A stretch of 64,000 bases of DNA from Brumicola pallidula DSM 14239 = ACAM 615 (GCF_000428905.1 NZ_AUAV01000008.1:202235-266234); one strand, 5' to 3'. Positions 9,402 through 20,803 are shown, counted from the stretch's first letter. Notes: a model not told the origin generated them from the sequence alone. Made by a program: numbers and translations.

Positions 9402-9562
9402 ACAACTAATCCACGCAATCAACGAATTAGCTGTTTTTCTTCACTACATCCACAAGATAGCATTTTGCTATTTTTATACAATACTTAATGCTAGAAAAAG
9501 CTCAAATTTTGCGCTAACTTATTGTCCGAATGAGGAATTTATTCATCACTCCAGACATTAGT

Positions 9563-10468
9563 CTATTTATTTTCTGCTAACCAATCCATCTGGTAACCAG
9601 CTCGGCGTTTTTGGTCGAGTAACTCTTCAATTAACGGTGTTAGAATTAACTCCATAGCTAAGCCCATCTTGCCACCAGGCACAACAATCGTATTGATGCG
9701 TGACATAAATGCACCGTCGATCATTTTGAGGAGATAAGGGTAGTCAACACTTTTCATTTCACGACGAAAACGTACGACCACAAAACTTTCATCTTGAGTC
9801 GGAATTTCGCGCGCACTAAATGGGTTCGACGTATCAACCGTAGGCACTCGCTGAAAGTTAACATGGGTACGCGAAAACTGCGGCGTAATGTAATGAAAGT
9901 AATCGTCCAGACTACGCACAATGCTACTCATGACGGCGTCGCGAGAATGCCCTCTGTCGGTGGTATCACGTACGATTTTTTGGATCCACTCTAAGTTTAC
10001 GATAGGTACCATGCCGACTAATAAGTCGACGCGAGAGGCGACATCAACCTCGTCGGTCTTAACGCCACCGTGTAAGCCCTCATAGAATAATAAATCGGTA
10101 TTTTCAGGCAAGTCTTGCCAAGGTGTAAAAGTGCCGGGCATTTGGTTGAACGGCACCGCTTCATCAAAGCTATGCAGATACTGCCTGTGCTGGCCTTTGC
10201 CCGTTTCGCCGTATTCTACAAACAACTTACTCAGTAATTCGAAATCGTTAGCGTGTGGGCCAAAATAGCTAATATGCCGACCTTGTTCCTGTGCCTTTCG
10301 GATCTCAACTTCCATTTCAGGACGCGTGAAACGATGAAAGCTATCGCCGCCAACAGAGGCTGAATTCACCTTCAGGTTTCGAAATATATGCCTTATAGCA
10401 TTAGTCGTTGTGGTCGTGCCAGCACCGGATGAGCCGGTTATTGCAATAATAGGATGTTTTAATGACAT
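9563..10468 (-). CDS. prkB: Phosphoribulokinase-family protein (PrkB)
   Basis: 301 residues. Walker A is GSSGAGTTTT, followed by SVGGDSFHRF and FYEGLHGGV with the catalytic-site pattern of the short PrkB type found in gammaproteobacteria that lack the Calvin cycle. The in vivo substrate is uncertain; despite the name it is not expected to feed Rubisco here. It is a single gene with its own terminator at 9376-9401, and lies 64 bases after purD. Confidence 0.9.
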   Translation of the reverse strand: MSLKHPIIAITGSSGAGTTTTTNAIRHIFRNLKVNSASVGGDSFHRFTRPEMEVEIRKAQEQGRHISYFGPHANDFELLSKLFVEYGETGKGQHRQYLHSFDEAVPFNQMPGTFTPWQDLPENTDLLFYEGLHGGVKTDEVDVASRVDLLVGMVPIVNLEWIQKIVRDTTDRGHSRDAVMSSIVRSLDDYFHYITPQFSRTHVNFQRVPTVDTSNPFSAREIPTQDESFVVVRFRREMKSVDYPYLLKMIDGAFMSRINTIVVPGGKMGLAMELILTPLIEELLDQKRRAGYQMDWLAENK

Positions 10469-10532
10469 AGGCTTCTAGGGTAATTGAATTACCCTAGTTA
10501 TAAGCAACCCTGAACAGGAGTCAAGGTGTTTT

Positions 10533-11825
10533 TCAGTTCTCGTTGTTTTCACGCGCAATTGCACGGTACGCAATATCGGTTCTAAACATGACACCTTGCC
10601 AGTCGATTGCATCAACTAAGGCGTATGCATTTTGCTGAGCTTCGGTAACTGTTTTGCCCAAACCGGTTGCACATAAAACGCGACCGCCATTGGTCACAAT
10701 TTTATCACCATCTATTTTGGTGCCTGCATGGAATACCTTACCTGGCAATGCTGCGGCGTCTTCTAAGCCATGTATCTCGTCATCTTTTGGATACGCACCG
10801 GGGTAGCCCGCTGCAGCAAGTACCACGCCAACCGCAGCGCGCTCATCAAAGTCAATTTGTGCTGTATCGAGTTGTTGCTTGCAAGCTAACATGCACAGTT
10901 GCACCAGGTCAGATTGCAGGCGCATCATAATCGGTTGCGTTTCAGGATCACCAAAACGGCAGTTGTATTCTATGACCTTTGGCGTGCCATTAGCATCAAT
11001 CATCAATCCCGCATAGAGGAACCCAGAGTAAGGATTACCTTCGTCAGCCATGCCCGCAACAGTGGGTTCAATAATTTCTTGCATCACCCGGTCAAAAATT
11101 TCAGGCGTGACTACAGGCGCGGGTGAATAAGCGCCCATGCCGCCAGTGTTTGGCCCTTGGTCTTGATTGTAAGCACGTTTGTGATCTTGGCTAGTAGCAA
11201 AGGGCAGAATGTTTTTACCGTCTACCATCACAATGAAGCTGGCTTCTTCACCATCCAAAAACTCTTCAACAACAACACGACTCCCGGCGTCGCCAAACAC
11301 GTTGCCAGCAAGCATGTCTTTAATCGCATCTTCTGCTTGAGACAACGTCATTGCCACAATAACGCCCTTTCCTGCAGCTAAGCCATCTGCCTTAATCACA
11401 ATAGGCGCGCCTTTTTCTCGCACATAAGCAAGAGCAGGTTCTATTTCAGTAAAGTTAGCATAGTCGCTGGTTGGGATTTTATGCCGAGCTAAAAAGTCTT
11501 TTGTGAATGCTTTTGAGCCTTCTAGCTGAGCAGCTCCTTTTGTCGGGCCAAAAATAGCGAGGCCATGCGCTTGAAATAAATCAACAATACCAGCAACTAG
11601 CGGTGCTTCTGGGCCAACAATAGTAAGCCCTATTTTTTCAGACAAAGCAAAATCTAACAGTGCTTGGTTATCTTCAGCTGCTATCGCAATGTTAGTCAGT
11701 TTAGATTCAAGTGCTGTACCTGCATTGCCGGGGGCAACGAAAACGTCGGTGACCAACTTTGATTCCGCTACTTTAAACGCCAAAGCATGCTCTCTGCCAC
11801 CACCACCAATAACCAATACTTTCAT
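10533..11825 (-). CDS. purD: Phosphoribosylamine-glycine ligase (PurD)
   Basis: 430 residues, full length. The N-terminal segment is MKVLVIGGGGREHALA; the ATP-grasp domain has KADGLAAGKGVIVA, EEFLDGEEASF and NTGGMGAYSPAP; then EYNCRFGDPETQ with metal ligands. It catalyses the second step of purine synthesis, joining glycine to phosphoribosylamine. It is downstream of purH on the same strand with a 147-base gap, probably one operon. The gap holds a short direct repeat (TATTATCGCGACA twice) and an AT-rich hairpin. Confidence 0.97.
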   Translation of the reverse strand: MKVLVIGGGGREHALAFKVAESKLVTDVFVAPGNAGTALESKLTNIAIAAEDNQALLDFALSEKIGLTIVGPEAPLVAGIVDLFQAHGLAIFGPTKGAAQLEGSKAFTKDFLARHKIPTSDYANFTEIEPALAYVREKGAPIVIKADGLAAGKGVIVAMTLSQAEDAIKDMLAGNVFGDAGSRVVVEEFLDGEEASFIVMVDGKNILPFATSQDHKRAYNQDQGPNTGGMGAYSPAPVVTPEIFDRVMQEIIEPTVAGMADEGNPYSGFLYAGLMIDANGTPKVIEYNCRFGDPETQPIMMRLQSDLVQLCMLACKQQLDTAQIDFDERAAVGVVLAAAGYPGAYPKDDEIHGLEDAAALPGKVFHAGTKIDGDKIVTNGGRVLCATGLGKTVTEAQQNAYALVDAIDWQGVMFRTDIAYRAIARENNEN

Positions 11826-11972
11826 TTACTTTCTCAATTTACTGAATTTTGTTAACTTGGATTCGTTGGTTTTTTATAAAAATAAGAATAAAAACCAAAC
11901 CAGTACTTCGAACGCTGCCGCACAATTCTCTTATGCGTATATTATCGCGACACTATATTATCGCGACATATA

Positions 11973-13577
11973 TTAGTGCTTAAAGTGTCGCATACCTGTG
12001 AATACCATCGCGATACCGTGTTCATTGGCTGCTGCAATTACTTCATTGTCACGCATTGAACCGCCTGGTTGAATAACCGCTTTAATACCAGCCGCCGCCG
12101 CTGCGTCAATACCATCACGGAATGGGAAGAAGGCGTCTGAGGCCATTACGCAGCCATCAACTTGCAAACCTTCATCAGCCGCTTTAATACCTGCTACTTT
12201 TGCAGAATATACACGGCTCATTTGACCAGCTCCAACGCCAATAGTCATGCCGTCACGGCAATATACTATGGCGTTTGATTTTACGTATTTCGCGACTTTC
12301 CAAGAAAATAGTAAGTCGTCTAATTGCTTATCAGTCGGCTGCATTTCAGTGACTATGCTTAAGTCATCTTTTTCGACCATACCGAAATCTCTTTCTTGTA
12401 CCAATAAGCCTCCGTTAACGCGCTTAAAATCATAACCTTCAGTTAATTGACCCTGCCATTCACCACACACAAGTAAGCGTATGTTCTGTTTTACCGATAT
12501 TATTTTTTGCGCTTCAGCGCTTACGGCAGGGGCAACGATGACCTCAACAAACTGGCGGTCAATAATGGCTTGGGCTGTTTTAGCATCCAACTCACGGTTA
12601 AATGCGATAATGCCACCAAACGCTGAAGTAGGGTCTGTTTTATAAGCGTTGTCATATGCTGCATAAATATCCTCAGCAATTGACACACCACAGGGGTTGG
12701 CATGTTTAACGATAACGCAGGCTGGGTCTTCAAATTCTTTCACACATTCAAGTGCTGAATCGGTATCGGCAATATTGTTAAAGGATAATTCTTTACCCTG
12801 CAATTGCACTGCCGTGGCAACTGACGCCTCTTGTATTTCGTTCTCAACGTAAAAAGCAGCTTCTTGATGGCTATTTTCACCGTAACGCAAGTCTTGCTTT
12901 TTGGTCATTTGAATATTAAATGTGCGCGGAAATTCGCTATGATCATGCCCACAATCTTCCTCACATGATTGACTCACCTCTTCAATTTTAGCGCCGAAGT
13001 AGTTAGCAATCATGCCGTCATATTCAGCAGTATGTTCGAATGCTTTAATGGCTAAATCAAAACGCGTAGCGAAAGTAACGCTGCCGCGATTGTCATGCAT
13101 TTCTTGCATCACTTTAGTGTAATCATTAACGTTCACCACGATCGTGACATCATTATGGTTTTTAGCTGCAGCACGCACCATAGTTGGGCCGCCAATATCT
13201 ATATTTTCAACAGCGTCGGCCAGGCTACAATCTGGATTTGCCACAGTAGCAGCGAATGGATAAAGGTTCACAACCACTAAATCGATAGGCGTAATATTTT
13301 GTTCTTGCATTACACTTTGGTCAATATCGCGGCGACCTAAAATACCGCCATGAATTTTCGGATGTAATGTTTTGACGCGACCATCCATGATTTCTGCTTG
13401 CCCAGTGTGCTCAGAGACATCTTTGACATAGATCCCATTTTCTCTCAATAATTTGGCGGTGCCGCCAGTAGAAAGAAGCTCTACGCCTAGGTCAACTAAA
13501 GCCGAAGCGAAGTCGATGATACCGGTTTTGTCTGAAACGCTTAATAAGGCTCGTTGGATAGGTTTAGCTTTTTGCAT
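11973..13577 (-). CDS. purH: Bifunctional AICAR formyltransferase / IMP cyclohydrolase (PurH)
   Basis: 534 residues. The N-terminal MGS-like cyclohydrolase domain ([41 protein letters not shown]) is followed by the AICAR transformylase domain with [10 protein letters not shown] and VKHANPCG (catalytic Lys-His). It performs the last two steps to IMP. First gene of purH-purD. The 287 bases upstream, to the lipoprotein gene, hold the divergent promoters; I saw no clear PurR site. Confidence 0.97.
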   Translation of the reverse strand: MQKAKPIQRALLSVSDKTGIIDFASALVDLGVELLSTGGTAKLLRENGIYVKDVSEHTGQAEIMDGRVKTLHPKIHGGILGRRDIDQSVMQEQNITPIDLVVVNLYPFAATVANPDCSLADAVENIDIGGPTMVRAAAKNHNDVTIVVNVNDYTKVMQEMHDNRGSVTFATRFDLAIKAFEHTAEYDGMIANYFGAKIEEVSQSCEEDCGHDHSEFPRTFNIQMTKKQDLRYGENSHQEAAFYVENEIQEASVATAVQLQGKELSFNNIADTDSALECVKEFEDPACVIVKHANPCGVSIAEDIYAAYDNAYKTDPTSAFGGIIAFNRELDAKTAQAIIDRQFVEVIVAPAVSAEAQKIISVKQNIRLLVCGEWQGQLTEGYDFKRVNGGLLVQERDFGMVEKDDLSIVTEMQPTDKQLDDLLFSWKVAKYVKSNAIVYCRDGMTIGVGAGQMSRVYSAKVAGIKAADEGLQVDGCVMASDAFFPFRDGIDAAAAAGIKAVIQPGGSMRDNEVIAAANEHGIAMVFTGMRHFKH

Positions 13578-13864
13578 TGTGTTCTCTACGGTTATTCGCT
13601 TTATGATAATAGCTTTAACGTTATTGATTCTAAAGTCAGCGTTTTACAACTAACAAATTGAGGGATTTAACGGTCTCTGGATGGGAGCAGATGATACTAA
13701 ATTTTGCTGTTTTTAGCATCAAAAATATTGGTTGATGTTGCACAATACTATACCTTCTTTCGTAATCACCTTGTTATACTGTACTTAAAGTAATGCTAAA
13801 TCTAATTTGGCCTTGCGTACTGATACATTTAACGATGCAGCCACGAATGACGAAGGATAATCGT

Positions 13865-14500
13865 ATGAACATAAGAAAGTCAGTGTTAATTTCAATTGTA
13901 ACACTTAACATCATTGGCATCAGTGGCTGCGCAAATATGAACCAAGCACAGTGCGAAACAGCTAACTGGCAAGCAATTGGCTATGAAGACGGTGCTGCTG
14001 GTGCTCGTGATTCGCAGTTCTCGCAACATCGTCAAGAATGTGCTAAATATGGTATCACTGCGAATATTGAGGATTATTTGCATGGTCACGACAAAGGGTC
14101 TAAAAAGTACTGCACTCAGACCAATGGTTTTTTCCTTGGAATGAAAGGGCAAAATTATAATCGAAATTGCCCCCAAGATTTAGCGCCTGTATTTTTAAGA
14201 GGCCTAACCGATGGCAAGCAAATTTATTCTGCGCAGCGCGTCATAGATTCAGCCGATGAAACTTTAGAGCGTCTTTATATAAGAATTGAAAATTTTGAAG
14301 AAGTGATATTAGATAAAAATAATTTGATGATAGCTGATGGTTTGGTGCGTGCCGAGAGACTTGAAATTAGGCAGCAAATAGACTCGTTGGAAATCTCTAT
14401 GCTTGAGCTTATTGAGCTTATTCCCGAATATCAAGATGCGCATTCTCGTGCCATCCGCAACTACGAAAGTGTCAAGCAGTCGTTTGCTAATTATTTTTAA
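13865..14500 (+). CDS. DUF2799 lipoprotein
   Basis: 211 residues from the ATG at 13865, preceded by AAGGAT; the frame is open back to 13793 but the lipoprotein signal begins here. A hydrophobic segment ends in the lipobox ISGC, so the mature protein starts at Cys. The next part carries the DUF2799 pattern WQAIGYEDGAAGA..HRQECAKYGI and DYLHGHDKGSKKYC, followed by a charged helical C-terminal region (ISMLELIELIPEYQ) that is probably coiled coil. Function unknown; cell-envelope location. Confidence 0.85.
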   Translation: MNIRKSVLISIVTLNIIGISGCANMNQAQCETANWQAIGYEDGAAGARDSQFSQHRQECAKYGITANIEDYLHGHDKGSKKYCTQTNGFFLGMKGQNYNRNCPQDLAPVFLRGLTDGKQIYSAQRVIDSADETLERLYIRIENFEEVILDKNNLMIADGLVRAERLEIRQQIDSLEISMLELIELIPEYQDAHSRAIRNYESVKQSFANYF

Positions 14501-14550
14501 CGCGCAAAGCTAATTGCAGGTGTCTAGAGTAACTTGTTAAGACAATAAAA

Positions 14551-14580
14551 AAGCTGATGTGGATTAATCCATATCAGCTT
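14551..14580. terminator. Bidirectional terminator between the lipoprotein gene and fis
   Basis: A 30-base near-perfect palindrome (AAGCTGAT arms plus inner TGGAT/ATCCA) has an A-rich left flank and a T-rich right flank. It lies between convergent genes and can serve both. Confidence 0.75.
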
Positions 14581-14668
14581 TAATTTTATTGACAAATGTA
14601 AAACTTGGGAGTGAGTTTTGGCAATGTAAGACAGCATCTAATAATGCCAAACAACAATCAAAGCTTTA

Positions 14669-14962
14669 TTAATTCATGCCATACTGTTTTAATTTTTTTC
14701 GTAATGTACCACGATTGATCCCCATCAAGTTTGCTGCTCTTGTTTGGTTGCCACGGGTGTATGTCATTACTTCTTCCAACAACGGCGCTTCAATTTCAGC
14801 CAGAACTAAGTCATACAAGTTGTCGATATCTTGATTTTCTAGTTCTTTTAAATACTTATTAACCGCTTGCTTAACTGACGCTCTAAGAGGCTTTTGAGTT
14901 TGAGCTTGGGTTGGCGTAGTTACGGTTGTTGTAAATGGTGAAGTTAAGTTTTGATCGAACAT
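14669..14962 (-). CDS. fis: Fis, nucleoid-associated DNA-bending protein
   Basis: 97 residues, the normal length. The N-terminal region has the flexible hairpin arms, then [18 protein letters not shown], and the C-terminal helix-turn-helix [27 protein letters not shown] is almost invariant in gammaproteobacteria. It bends DNA and activates rRNA/tRNA promoters. It lies downstream of dusB in the classic operon; growth-phase control is expected through the dusB promoter. Confidence 0.98.
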   Translation of the reverse strand: MFDQNLTSPFTTTVTTPTQAQTQKPLRASVKQAVNKYLKELENQDIDNLYDLVLAEIEAPLLEEVMTYTRGNQTRAANLMGINRGTLRKKLKQYGMN

Positions 14963-14993
14963 AATACTTTTACTGCTCTTTATTAAGTAAAAA

Positions 14994-15992
14994 CTATGCC
15001 GCAGGCGATACAGACAAATTGTCTAGCTCTGGCAGCGACGAAAAATAAGCAACTAATGCTTCAATTTGGCTTTCGCCCTCTTCGATAGCATTAAATGCGC
15101 GCCGAAAGGTTCTATCAGAATCATATTTATCGACATACCAACCAACATGTTTTCTAGCAATACGCACGCCCGTCGTGTCGCCATAAAATTGCTGAACATT
15201 TTGAATGTGCTGTGTAAGCACGTCTAATTTTTCAGCGATTGATGGTTCTAATAAATATTCTCCGGTACTCAAAAAATGACTAATTTGACGAAAAATCCAA
15301 GGGTTACCTTGTGCTCCTCTGCCAATCATTATTCCATCTGCCCCGGTGTATCTAAGAACTTCTTTCGCGTCATCTACGGACATTATATCTCCATTAGCGA
15401 TGACTGGAATACTGATAGTCTCTTTAATCTTTCTGATCGTATCGTATTCCGCATTCCCTTTATACATACAGGCACGCGTTCTTCCATGTACTGCGAGTGA
15501 TTGAATGCCATTTGCTTCAGCAATTTGAGCAATCTGAACACCATTCCTGTTATCAGTGTCCCACCCTGTACGGATCTTTAAAGTAACCGGAACTGCTACT
15601 GCGTCGACTACTGCTTTCACAATAGCCTCAACCAATTGGGGTTGTTGCAGCAAAGCAGAACCTGCAAACTTTTTATTCACTTTCTTAGCCGGGCAGCCCA
15701 TATTGATATCGATGATTTGTGCACCATTATCGACATTAAACTGCGCTGCTTGCGCCATCAATGATGGCTCTGAACCAGCAATTTGGACCGAACGTACACC
15801 CGATTCACCTTGATGATTCATTCTTAGTTGCGATTTAGTTGTGTTCCACACTTTCGGATTACTCGATAGCATTTCAGATACAACCAAACCAGCGCCCATA
15901 TTTTTACACAACTGCCTAAAAGGCCTATCTGTTACTCCAGCCATTGGAGCAAGTATCAAGTTGTTGTCTAAGATGTAAGGACCAATTTTCAA
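14994..15992 (-). CDS. dusB: DusB tRNA-dihydrouridine synthase
   Basis: 332 residues. TIM-barrel flavoenzyme: [13 protein letters not shown] at the N-terminus, [11 protein letters not shown] with the active Cys region, [15 protein letters not shown] and [16 protein letters not shown]. It reduces uridine to dihydrouridine in tRNA. First gene of the dusB-fis operon. The 277 bases upstream are AT-rich with A-runs (16107-16170) and probably hold the fis promoter region. Confidence 0.96.
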   Translation of the reverse strand: MKIGPYILDNNLILAPMAGVTDRPFRQLCKNMGAGLVVSEMLSSNPKVWNTTKSQLRMNHQGESGVRSVQIAGSEPSLMAQAAQFNVDNGAQIIDINMGCPAKKVNKKFAGSALLQQPQLVEAIVKAVVDAVAVPVTLKIRTGWDTDNRNGVQIAQIAEANGIQSLAVHGRTRACMYKGNAEYDTIRKIKETISIPVIANGDIMSVDDAKEVLRYTGADGIMIGRGAQGNPWIFRQISHFLSTGEYLLEPSIAEKLDVLTQHIQNVQQFYGDTTGVRIARKHVGWYVDKYDSDRTFRRAFNAIEEGESQIEALVAYFSSLPELDNLSVSPAA

Positions 15993-16269
15993 TTAGAATT
16001 CCTATTTTCCTACGCATGCTAAATTAAAACGACTATCGTAGAATCACAAAATTGTAACTGGTCTACCTTGGGCTACAATGTGCGCATATTACTACTTTCT
16101 GTACAAAAAAAAAGCACAAAGTTTTTTTTAATAACCGAATAACATGCTTCAAAAAAAATATTTTGATTTATGTCAATTAGTTAAGTGTGAATTTTAAATT
16201 GATTTTTTTTCAAGGCATCCCTTTAATTACAAGTACTTAATAGATCAAAAAGTGGTTTTAAACGACCAG

Positions 16270-17151
16270 TTAAGACGTCTTTTGTGCACTGAGTCGAACC
16301 CATTCGCCCTGTATTTCGGTTGGTTGAAAAGTGAACTGATTTTCATAATGTGATTTTACGTCTTCGGCTTGCTCGATCAATATGCCAGACATAATAAGTT
16401 GCCCGTTTTTGGCACAATAATTTGATATTACAGCACTCAATTCTTTTAATGGAGCGGCCAAAATATTAGCCATCACTATATCTGCTTTCAATTCTGGCTG
16501 GTCGGCAGGCAAAAATACTGAAAGTCGACTCTCTACCTTGTTGCGAGAGGCGTTGTCCATGGTTGCCTGCAATGCTTGCGGGTCAATATCAATACCAATC
16601 ACTTTTTCAGCATCCAGTTTAAGTGCTGCAATGGCTAAGATGCCTGAGCCGCAGCCAAAATCGACGACTGTTTTGTCTTTTACGTCTGCTTGGTCGAGCC
16701 ATTGTAAGCATAGTGATGTGGTTGGGTGAGTGCCGGTTCCAAAGGCTAAACCGGGATCGAGTAATATATTAACGGCAGTTGAGTCCGGAGCATCTAACCA
16801 ACTTGGACAGATCCATAAGCGTTTACCAAATTGCATGGGATGGAAATTTACCATCCACTCGCGCTCCCAATCTTTGTCCTCTAATTGGTCGACAACATAC
16901 ACAAAATCTTTGCCCAGCACTCTGGCTTTCTGCAAACGCTTAATCACTAAGCTCAGGTCGTCGCTGGCATTAAATAAACCAACTACTTGTGTGTCAGGCC
17001 ATAGTAATACTTCGCCTGGTTTAGGTTCGTACATAGGAGTGTCTTTAGCATCAACAAAAGTGACAGCCTGTGCTTTGTTGGCCGTTAGCATATCGCCAAC
17101 GGCTTCAGCATGTTCAGCTTTCACGTTTATTTTTAATTGTTGCCAAGCCAT
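16270..17151 (-). CDS. prmA: Ribosomal protein L11 methyltransferase (PrmA)
   Basis: 293 residues. An N-terminal L11-recognition domain is followed by a class I SAM methyltransferase domain: [32 protein letters not shown] and [10 protein letters not shown]. It trimethylates lysines on L11. It keeps the accC-prmA-dusB-fis gene order but is separated from accC by two small genes not usual there. Confidence 0.97.
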   Translation of the reverse strand: MAWQQLKINVKAEHAEAVGDMLTANKAQAVTFVDAKDTPMYEPKPGEVLLWPDTQVVGLFNASDDLSLVIKRLQKARVLGKDFVYVVDQLEDKDWEREWMVNFHPMQFGKRLWICPSWLDAPDSTAVNILLDPGLAFGTGTHPTTSLCLQWLDQADVKDKTVVDFGCGSGILAIAALKLDAEKVIGIDIDPQALQATMDNASRNKVESRLSVFLPADQPELKADIVMANILAAPLKELSAVISNYCAKNGQLIMSGILIEQAEDVKSHYENQFTFQPTEIQGEWVRLSAQKTS

Positions 17152-17404
17152 TTATTACCCTTAATTCATCATTCAAAAACGGTCGCTGTTGGTCTTTTTC
17201 TGCGAATTGTCGCATGTTAATTACCAACTGTTTTAGCGAGGGGGGGGAATATACATCAAATGGGCTGCGGGGTAATACTTCATTATGACTTTTTCTTTAA
17301 AAATAGTACGCTGATTGATTGAATCTTAGACTGTAACGGACTCAATGGCTACTATGCAATAGCCATTCGCTGCAAAAATCAGCAAGTAGGGAGAGCCCTA
17401 ATAC

Positions 17405-17587
17405 TTATTTATTTTTTTCCTTTTCTTCAATGGTTTGTATTTCGGTCCATATGGACTCTGATTCAGCAGTTAACATAGAATATGTTTTGATATCGCCTTT
17501 ACGCTGAGCATGCATTGCTTGCTCAAGCTTCATGTCGTAAGCTTTGCGAAGCTTTTTTGTTGGACTAGATTTGAATAAACCGAACAT
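17405..17587 (-). CDS. DUF6435-like small protein
   Basis: 60 residues, charged and helical, starting MFGLFKSSPTKKLRKAYD and containing AMHAQRKGDIKTYSMLTAE. This pattern is typical of the DUF6435 family of small marine-gammaproteobacterial proteins. No signal or membrane segment. The 250 bases between it and prmA contain a run of eight G but no gene. Confidence 0.7.
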   Translation of the reverse strand: MFGLFKSSPTKKLRKAYDMKLEQAMHAQRKGDIKTYSMLTAESESIWTEIQTIEEKEKNK

Positions 17588-17656
17588 AATTTTTCCTGAA
17601 TTTTATAGTGTGTAAATATATACGTACAAGCTGTTTTTTGGTGCACTTCTTTTTAA

Positions 17657-18166
17657 CTATTTAATAAAGTCTTCTATTTTTCGTTGTTGTTGGCTTTTTA
17701 ATATTGCAACTCCGTTATTAGAAAATAGGCTTTCAACTAGACAGAGCTGTTTAAATTGCTGCTCAAACTCTTGACTTTCTTGCATGCACATAAAACGTTT
17801 TTTTAACGCTATCAAGGTCTCTGGTCTCGGGTATTCCTGATCTATCAAACGTTGCTGATCATGGGCATTCAGTTCATCTGTTAAAAATGCTAGGTTAAGT
17901 TTACTCAAATCTTTGAATCCTAGTTTACTGACTGCCTTTTTACAAAAAATAATCCATTCGTCCTGATAGCTTGCATTCAATCGTTCTGGAAAAAAAGGTA
18001 AGTCTTGAATGTCTTTCTGAAGGTTAACAATGTCATTAGGTTGATCGAGCAGGTAGCGATAAATAAAAAGACTTGAGAGGCTAAGATCAGCGTTTAGCGC
18101 ATTGTAAAAACCTGAATTTCTAATATGAGATATTACAGACCTAAACGCATCAGATTTGTCATTCAT
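17657..18166 (-). CDS. Hypothetical protein, unrecognised
   Basis: 169 residues, predicted mostly helical and cytosolic, with no signal peptide and no known motif that I can see. The region around FFPERLNASYQDEWIIFCKKAV is the most distinctive. It sits between accC and the DUF6435-like gene on the same strand. The start ATG at 18166 is preceded by a weak AGGTAGC; a real gene is likely from length and codon pattern. Confidence 0.6.
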   Translation of the reverse strand: MNDKSDAFRSVISHIRNSGFYNALNADLSLSSLFIYRYLLDQPNDIVNLQKDIQDLPFFPERLNASYQDEWIIFCKKAVSKLGFKDLSKLNLAFLTDELNAHDQQRLIDQEYPRPETLIALKKRFMCMQESQEFEQQFKQLCLVESLFSNNGVAILKSQQQRKIEDFIK

Positions 18167-18321
18167 CTTGCTACCTATTACCTAAAATTATTATCAGCTT
18201 TATACGCTTGCAAGGTTAAATTGATCATGGGCACTGTTGACTCACTTCTTGATGGTCAATTCATCATGGACGAAGAGGATCCCCTTCAGTATTCGTTTAA
18301 TGCCTGCATAGTCGAACCTCA

Positions 18322-18363
18322 TTATAAAACAACGCCCAATAGTCTTTCGATGAACTGGGCGTT
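18322..18363 (-). terminator. Terminator of the accB-accC unit
   Basis: On the minus strand AACGCCCA pairs with TGGGCGTT (18331-18338 and 18356-18363) and is followed by GTTTTATAAT. It lies about 100 bases after the accC stop, beyond the 18-bp repeats. Confidence 0.7.
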
Positions 18364-18389
18364 TGATATTTTTACGCGGTTAATGCAGC

Positions 18390-18461
18390 GCGTCTTGCGT
18401 CAACAGTGCGTCCTTCGTCAACAGAGCGTCCTTCGTCAACAGAGCTTCTTTCGTCAACAGA
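18390..18461. repeat. Four tandem 18-bp repeats after accC
   Basis: Four head-to-tail copies of GCGTCCTTCGTCAACAGA; the two middle copies are identical and the outer ones differ at 2-3 positions. The array lies between the accC stop (18464) and its terminator, so it would be transcribed in the 3' untranslated region. The last copy ends 2 bases from the stop codon. Confidence 0.85.
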
Positions 18462-18463
18462 GC

Positions 18464-19807
18464 TTAAAACAAACCCAACTTTTTTTCCAAGTAGTGGATG
18501 TTAGTGCCACCATTAGAGAAGTTTTCGTCGGCCATGATAAGCTGTTGCAGAGGCACATTAGTTTTTATACCCTCAACTACTAACTCTCGTAAGGCATGGC
18601 GCATTTTTGCTATAGCCTCGTCTCGAGTGTCACCGTAGGTGATCAGCTTACCTATCATTGAATCGTAATACGGAGGAACCGTGTAACCAGAATAAATATG
18701 AGACTCCCAACGAACGCCTAACCCACCTGGGGCGTGAAACATGGTTATTTTACCAGCACAAGGTATAAAAGTTTGTGGGTCTTCGGCATTAATTCTGCAT
18801 TCAATAGCATGACCGCGAATTTGAATCTGCGACTGCTCAATTGATAATGGTTGCCCTGCCGCAATGCGCAGTTGTTCTTTGATTAAATCAACGCCAGTGA
18901 TCATTTCTGATACTGGGTGCTCTACTTGAATACGTGTATTCATTTCAATGAAGTAAAATTCACCATTCTCATATAAAAACTCAAATGTCCCTGCGCCACG
19001 GTAGTTAATTTCGATACAAGCTCGACGGCAACGTTCTCCGATTTTTTCGCGCATTTGCTCAGAAATACCCGGTGCTGGGGCTTCCTCAACAACTTTTTGG
19101 TGACGTCGTTGCATTGAACAATCTCGTTCACCTAAATGAATTGCATTGCCTTGACCGTCCGCCAGCACTTGAATTTCAATGTGACGTGGATTTTCTAAGA
19201 ATTTTTCCATATAAACGACGTCATTATTAAACGCAGCACCCGCTTCCGCCTTCGTCATGCTAATCGCTTCTTCTAGCTCAGCTTCACTGCGTACAACACG
19301 CATGCCACGACCGCCGCCACCGCCTGCGGCTTTAACAATCATTGGATAGCCAATGCGCTTGGCAATTGTTTTATTCTTTTCAATATCGTCACTTAATGGG
19401 CCATCTGAACCTGGTACGCAAGGCACGCCTGCTTTTCGCATGGTAGCGATAGCTGAGACTTTGTCGCCCATTAAGCTAATAGTTTCAGCTGTGGGACCAA
19501 TAAAGACGAAACCGCTTTTTTCAACGGCTTCAGCAAACTCAGCGCTTTCAGCTAAGAATCCGTAACCAGGATGAATGGCAACTGAGTTTGTGACTTCTGC
19601 AGCAGCAATGAGTCGCGGTATATTTAGATAGCTCTCATTGGCTGCTGGCTTACCAATACAGATTGATTCGTCTGCTAGTAAAACATGTTTAAGATTTCGG
19701 TCAGCAGTTGAATGTACTGCCACAGTTTTTATGCCTAGTTCTTTGCATGCGCGTAATATCCGCAGTGCAATTTCACCTCTATTGGCTATGAGTACTTTAT
19801 CAAGCAT
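18464..19807 (-). CDS. accC: Biotin carboxylase subunit of acetyl-CoA carboxylase
   Basis: 447 residues from the ATG at 19807 ([25 protein letters not shown]), the conserved family start; the frame is open 15 codons further. The ATP-grasp domain has [29 protein letters not shown] and [16 protein letters not shown]. It carboxylates the biotin on AccB, the first half-reaction of fatty-acid synthesis. It begins 10 bases after accB. Confidence 0.97.
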   Translation of the reverse strand: MLDKVLIANRGEIALRILRACKELGIKTVAVHSTADRNLKHVLLADESICIGKPAANESYLNIPRLIAAAEVTNSVAIHPGYGFLAESAEFAEAVEKSGFVFIGPTAETISLMGDKVSAIATMRKAGVPCVPGSDGPLSDDIEKNKTIAKRIGYPMIVKAAGGGGGRGMRVVRSEAELEEAISMTKAEAGAAFNNDVVYMEKFLENPRHIEIQVLADGQGNAIHLGERDCSMQRRHQKVVEEAPAPGISEQMREKIGERCRRACIEINYRGAGTFEFLYENGEFYFIEMNTRIQVEHPVSEMITGVDLIKEQLRIAAGQPLSIEQSQIQIRGHAIECRINAEDPQTFIPCAGKITMFHAPGGLGVRWESHIYSGYTVPPYYDSMIGKLITYGDTRDEAIAKMRHALRELVVEGIKTNVPLQQLIMADENFSNGGTNIHYLEKKLGLF

Positions 19808-19817
19808 AGTTGTCGCC

Positions 19818-20270
19818 TTATTCGATAACGAACATAGGTTGATCAAACTCAACAGGTTCTTGGTTATCCACTAGGATTTCTTTGACCACACCTGCTTTAT
19901 CAGATTCGATTTGGTTCATCATTTTCATCGCTTCGACAATACATAAAGTATCACCTACATTAACGCTTTGACCAATTTCTACGAAGGTTTTTGACTCGGG
20001 AGAAGACGAACGATAGAAAGTACCCACCATTGGAGATTTAACAATATGCCCCGTTTGCACTGGGGCTGGGACTTCGGCTGGTGCAGCGGCTGGCATCGCT
20101 GGAGGCGGCTGCATCATAGGTGCGTGCATCATTTGTGGTGCATATTGAACAGCCGCAGAAGAACCGCCGCGGTGAATACGTACCGATTCTTCACCTTCGG
20201 TAATTTCAAGTTCAGATATGCCTGATTCCTCGACAAGCTCGATAAGTTTTTTTATTTTTCTAATGTCCAT
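19818..20270 (-). CDS. accB: Biotin carboxyl carrier protein of acetyl-CoA carboxylase
   Basis: 150 residues. An N-terminal helix with the family pattern [17 protein letters not shown] is followed by a Met/Pro/Ala-rich linker (about residues 43-70) and the biotinyl domain with [12 protein letters not shown]; the Lys of AMKM is biotinylated. Partner of AccC. Operon order aroQ-accB-accC. Confidence 0.97.
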   Translation of the reverse strand: MDIRKIKKLIELVEESGISELEITEGEESVRIHRGGSSAAVQYAPQMMHAPMMQPPPAMPAAAPAEVPAPVQTGHIVKSPMVGTFYRSSSPESKTFVEIGQSVNVGDTLCIVEAMKMMNQIESDKAGVVKEILVDNQEPVEFDQPMFVIE

Positions 20271-20335
20271 ACTCTGTCTCTTTTTTGTATTAATAGTTGT
20301 GTGACAAACCCGAAGTCAGTGTTAACTGGGCTAGT

Positions 20336-20803
20336 TTAATTTTTACTCTTATTCTGTAATGTTGTTATTAATGCATCTAAAGCAAAGCGATAGCCTTGTT
20401 CCCCTAAGCCGACTATCACGCCTTGTGCGATATCTGAAAAATAGGAATGATGACGAAAGCTTTCACGTTTATGCACATTGGAAAGGTGCACCTCAATGAA
20501 TGGCAGATTGACTGCAAGTAGCGCATCTCTCAGCGCTACGCTGGTATGAGTGAACGCTGCAGGATTGATGATAATAGCGTCAATTGGCGCGTTCGATGCT
20601 GCACCCTCAATAAGGATAGATTGAATCCGATCAATAAGTTCGTGCTCTGCATTTGACTGAAAGTGAAAGAGCATCACATTTTGGCTATTAGCATAACCAG
20701 TAAGATCAGCCAAGATAACGTCTAGCGTCTTTGAACCATAAACTTCCGGTTCGCGTTTTCCTAAAAGATTAAGGTTAGGCCCATTTAAAACTAAAATATT
20801 CAT
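20336..20803 (-). CDS. aroQ: Type II 3-dehydroquinate dehydratase
   Basis: 155 residues from the ATG at 20803 ([23 protein letters not shown]), the usual family start; the frame continues upstream 18 codons. The active-site Tyr is in the flexible loop (EVYGSKTL). [15 protein letters not shown] and [18 protein letters not shown] carry the Asn/Glu/His residues. It catalyses the third step of the shikimate pathway. It lies ahead of accB as in most gammaproteobacteria. Confidence 0.95.
   Translation of the reverse strand: MNILVLNGPNLNLLGKREPEVYGSKTLDVILADLTGYANSQNVMLFHFQSNAEHELIDRIQSILIEGAASNAPIDAIIINPAAFTHTSVALRDALLAVNLPFIEVHLSNVHKRESFRHHSYFSDIAQGVIVGLGEQGYRFALDALITTLQNKSKN

Noticed and set aside
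18125..18583. 152-codon plus-strand frame through the 18-bp repeats
   Set aside because: It overlaps accC and the hypothetical gene on the other strand, and its repeat peptide (VLRQQS) comes only from the tandem DNA repeats.
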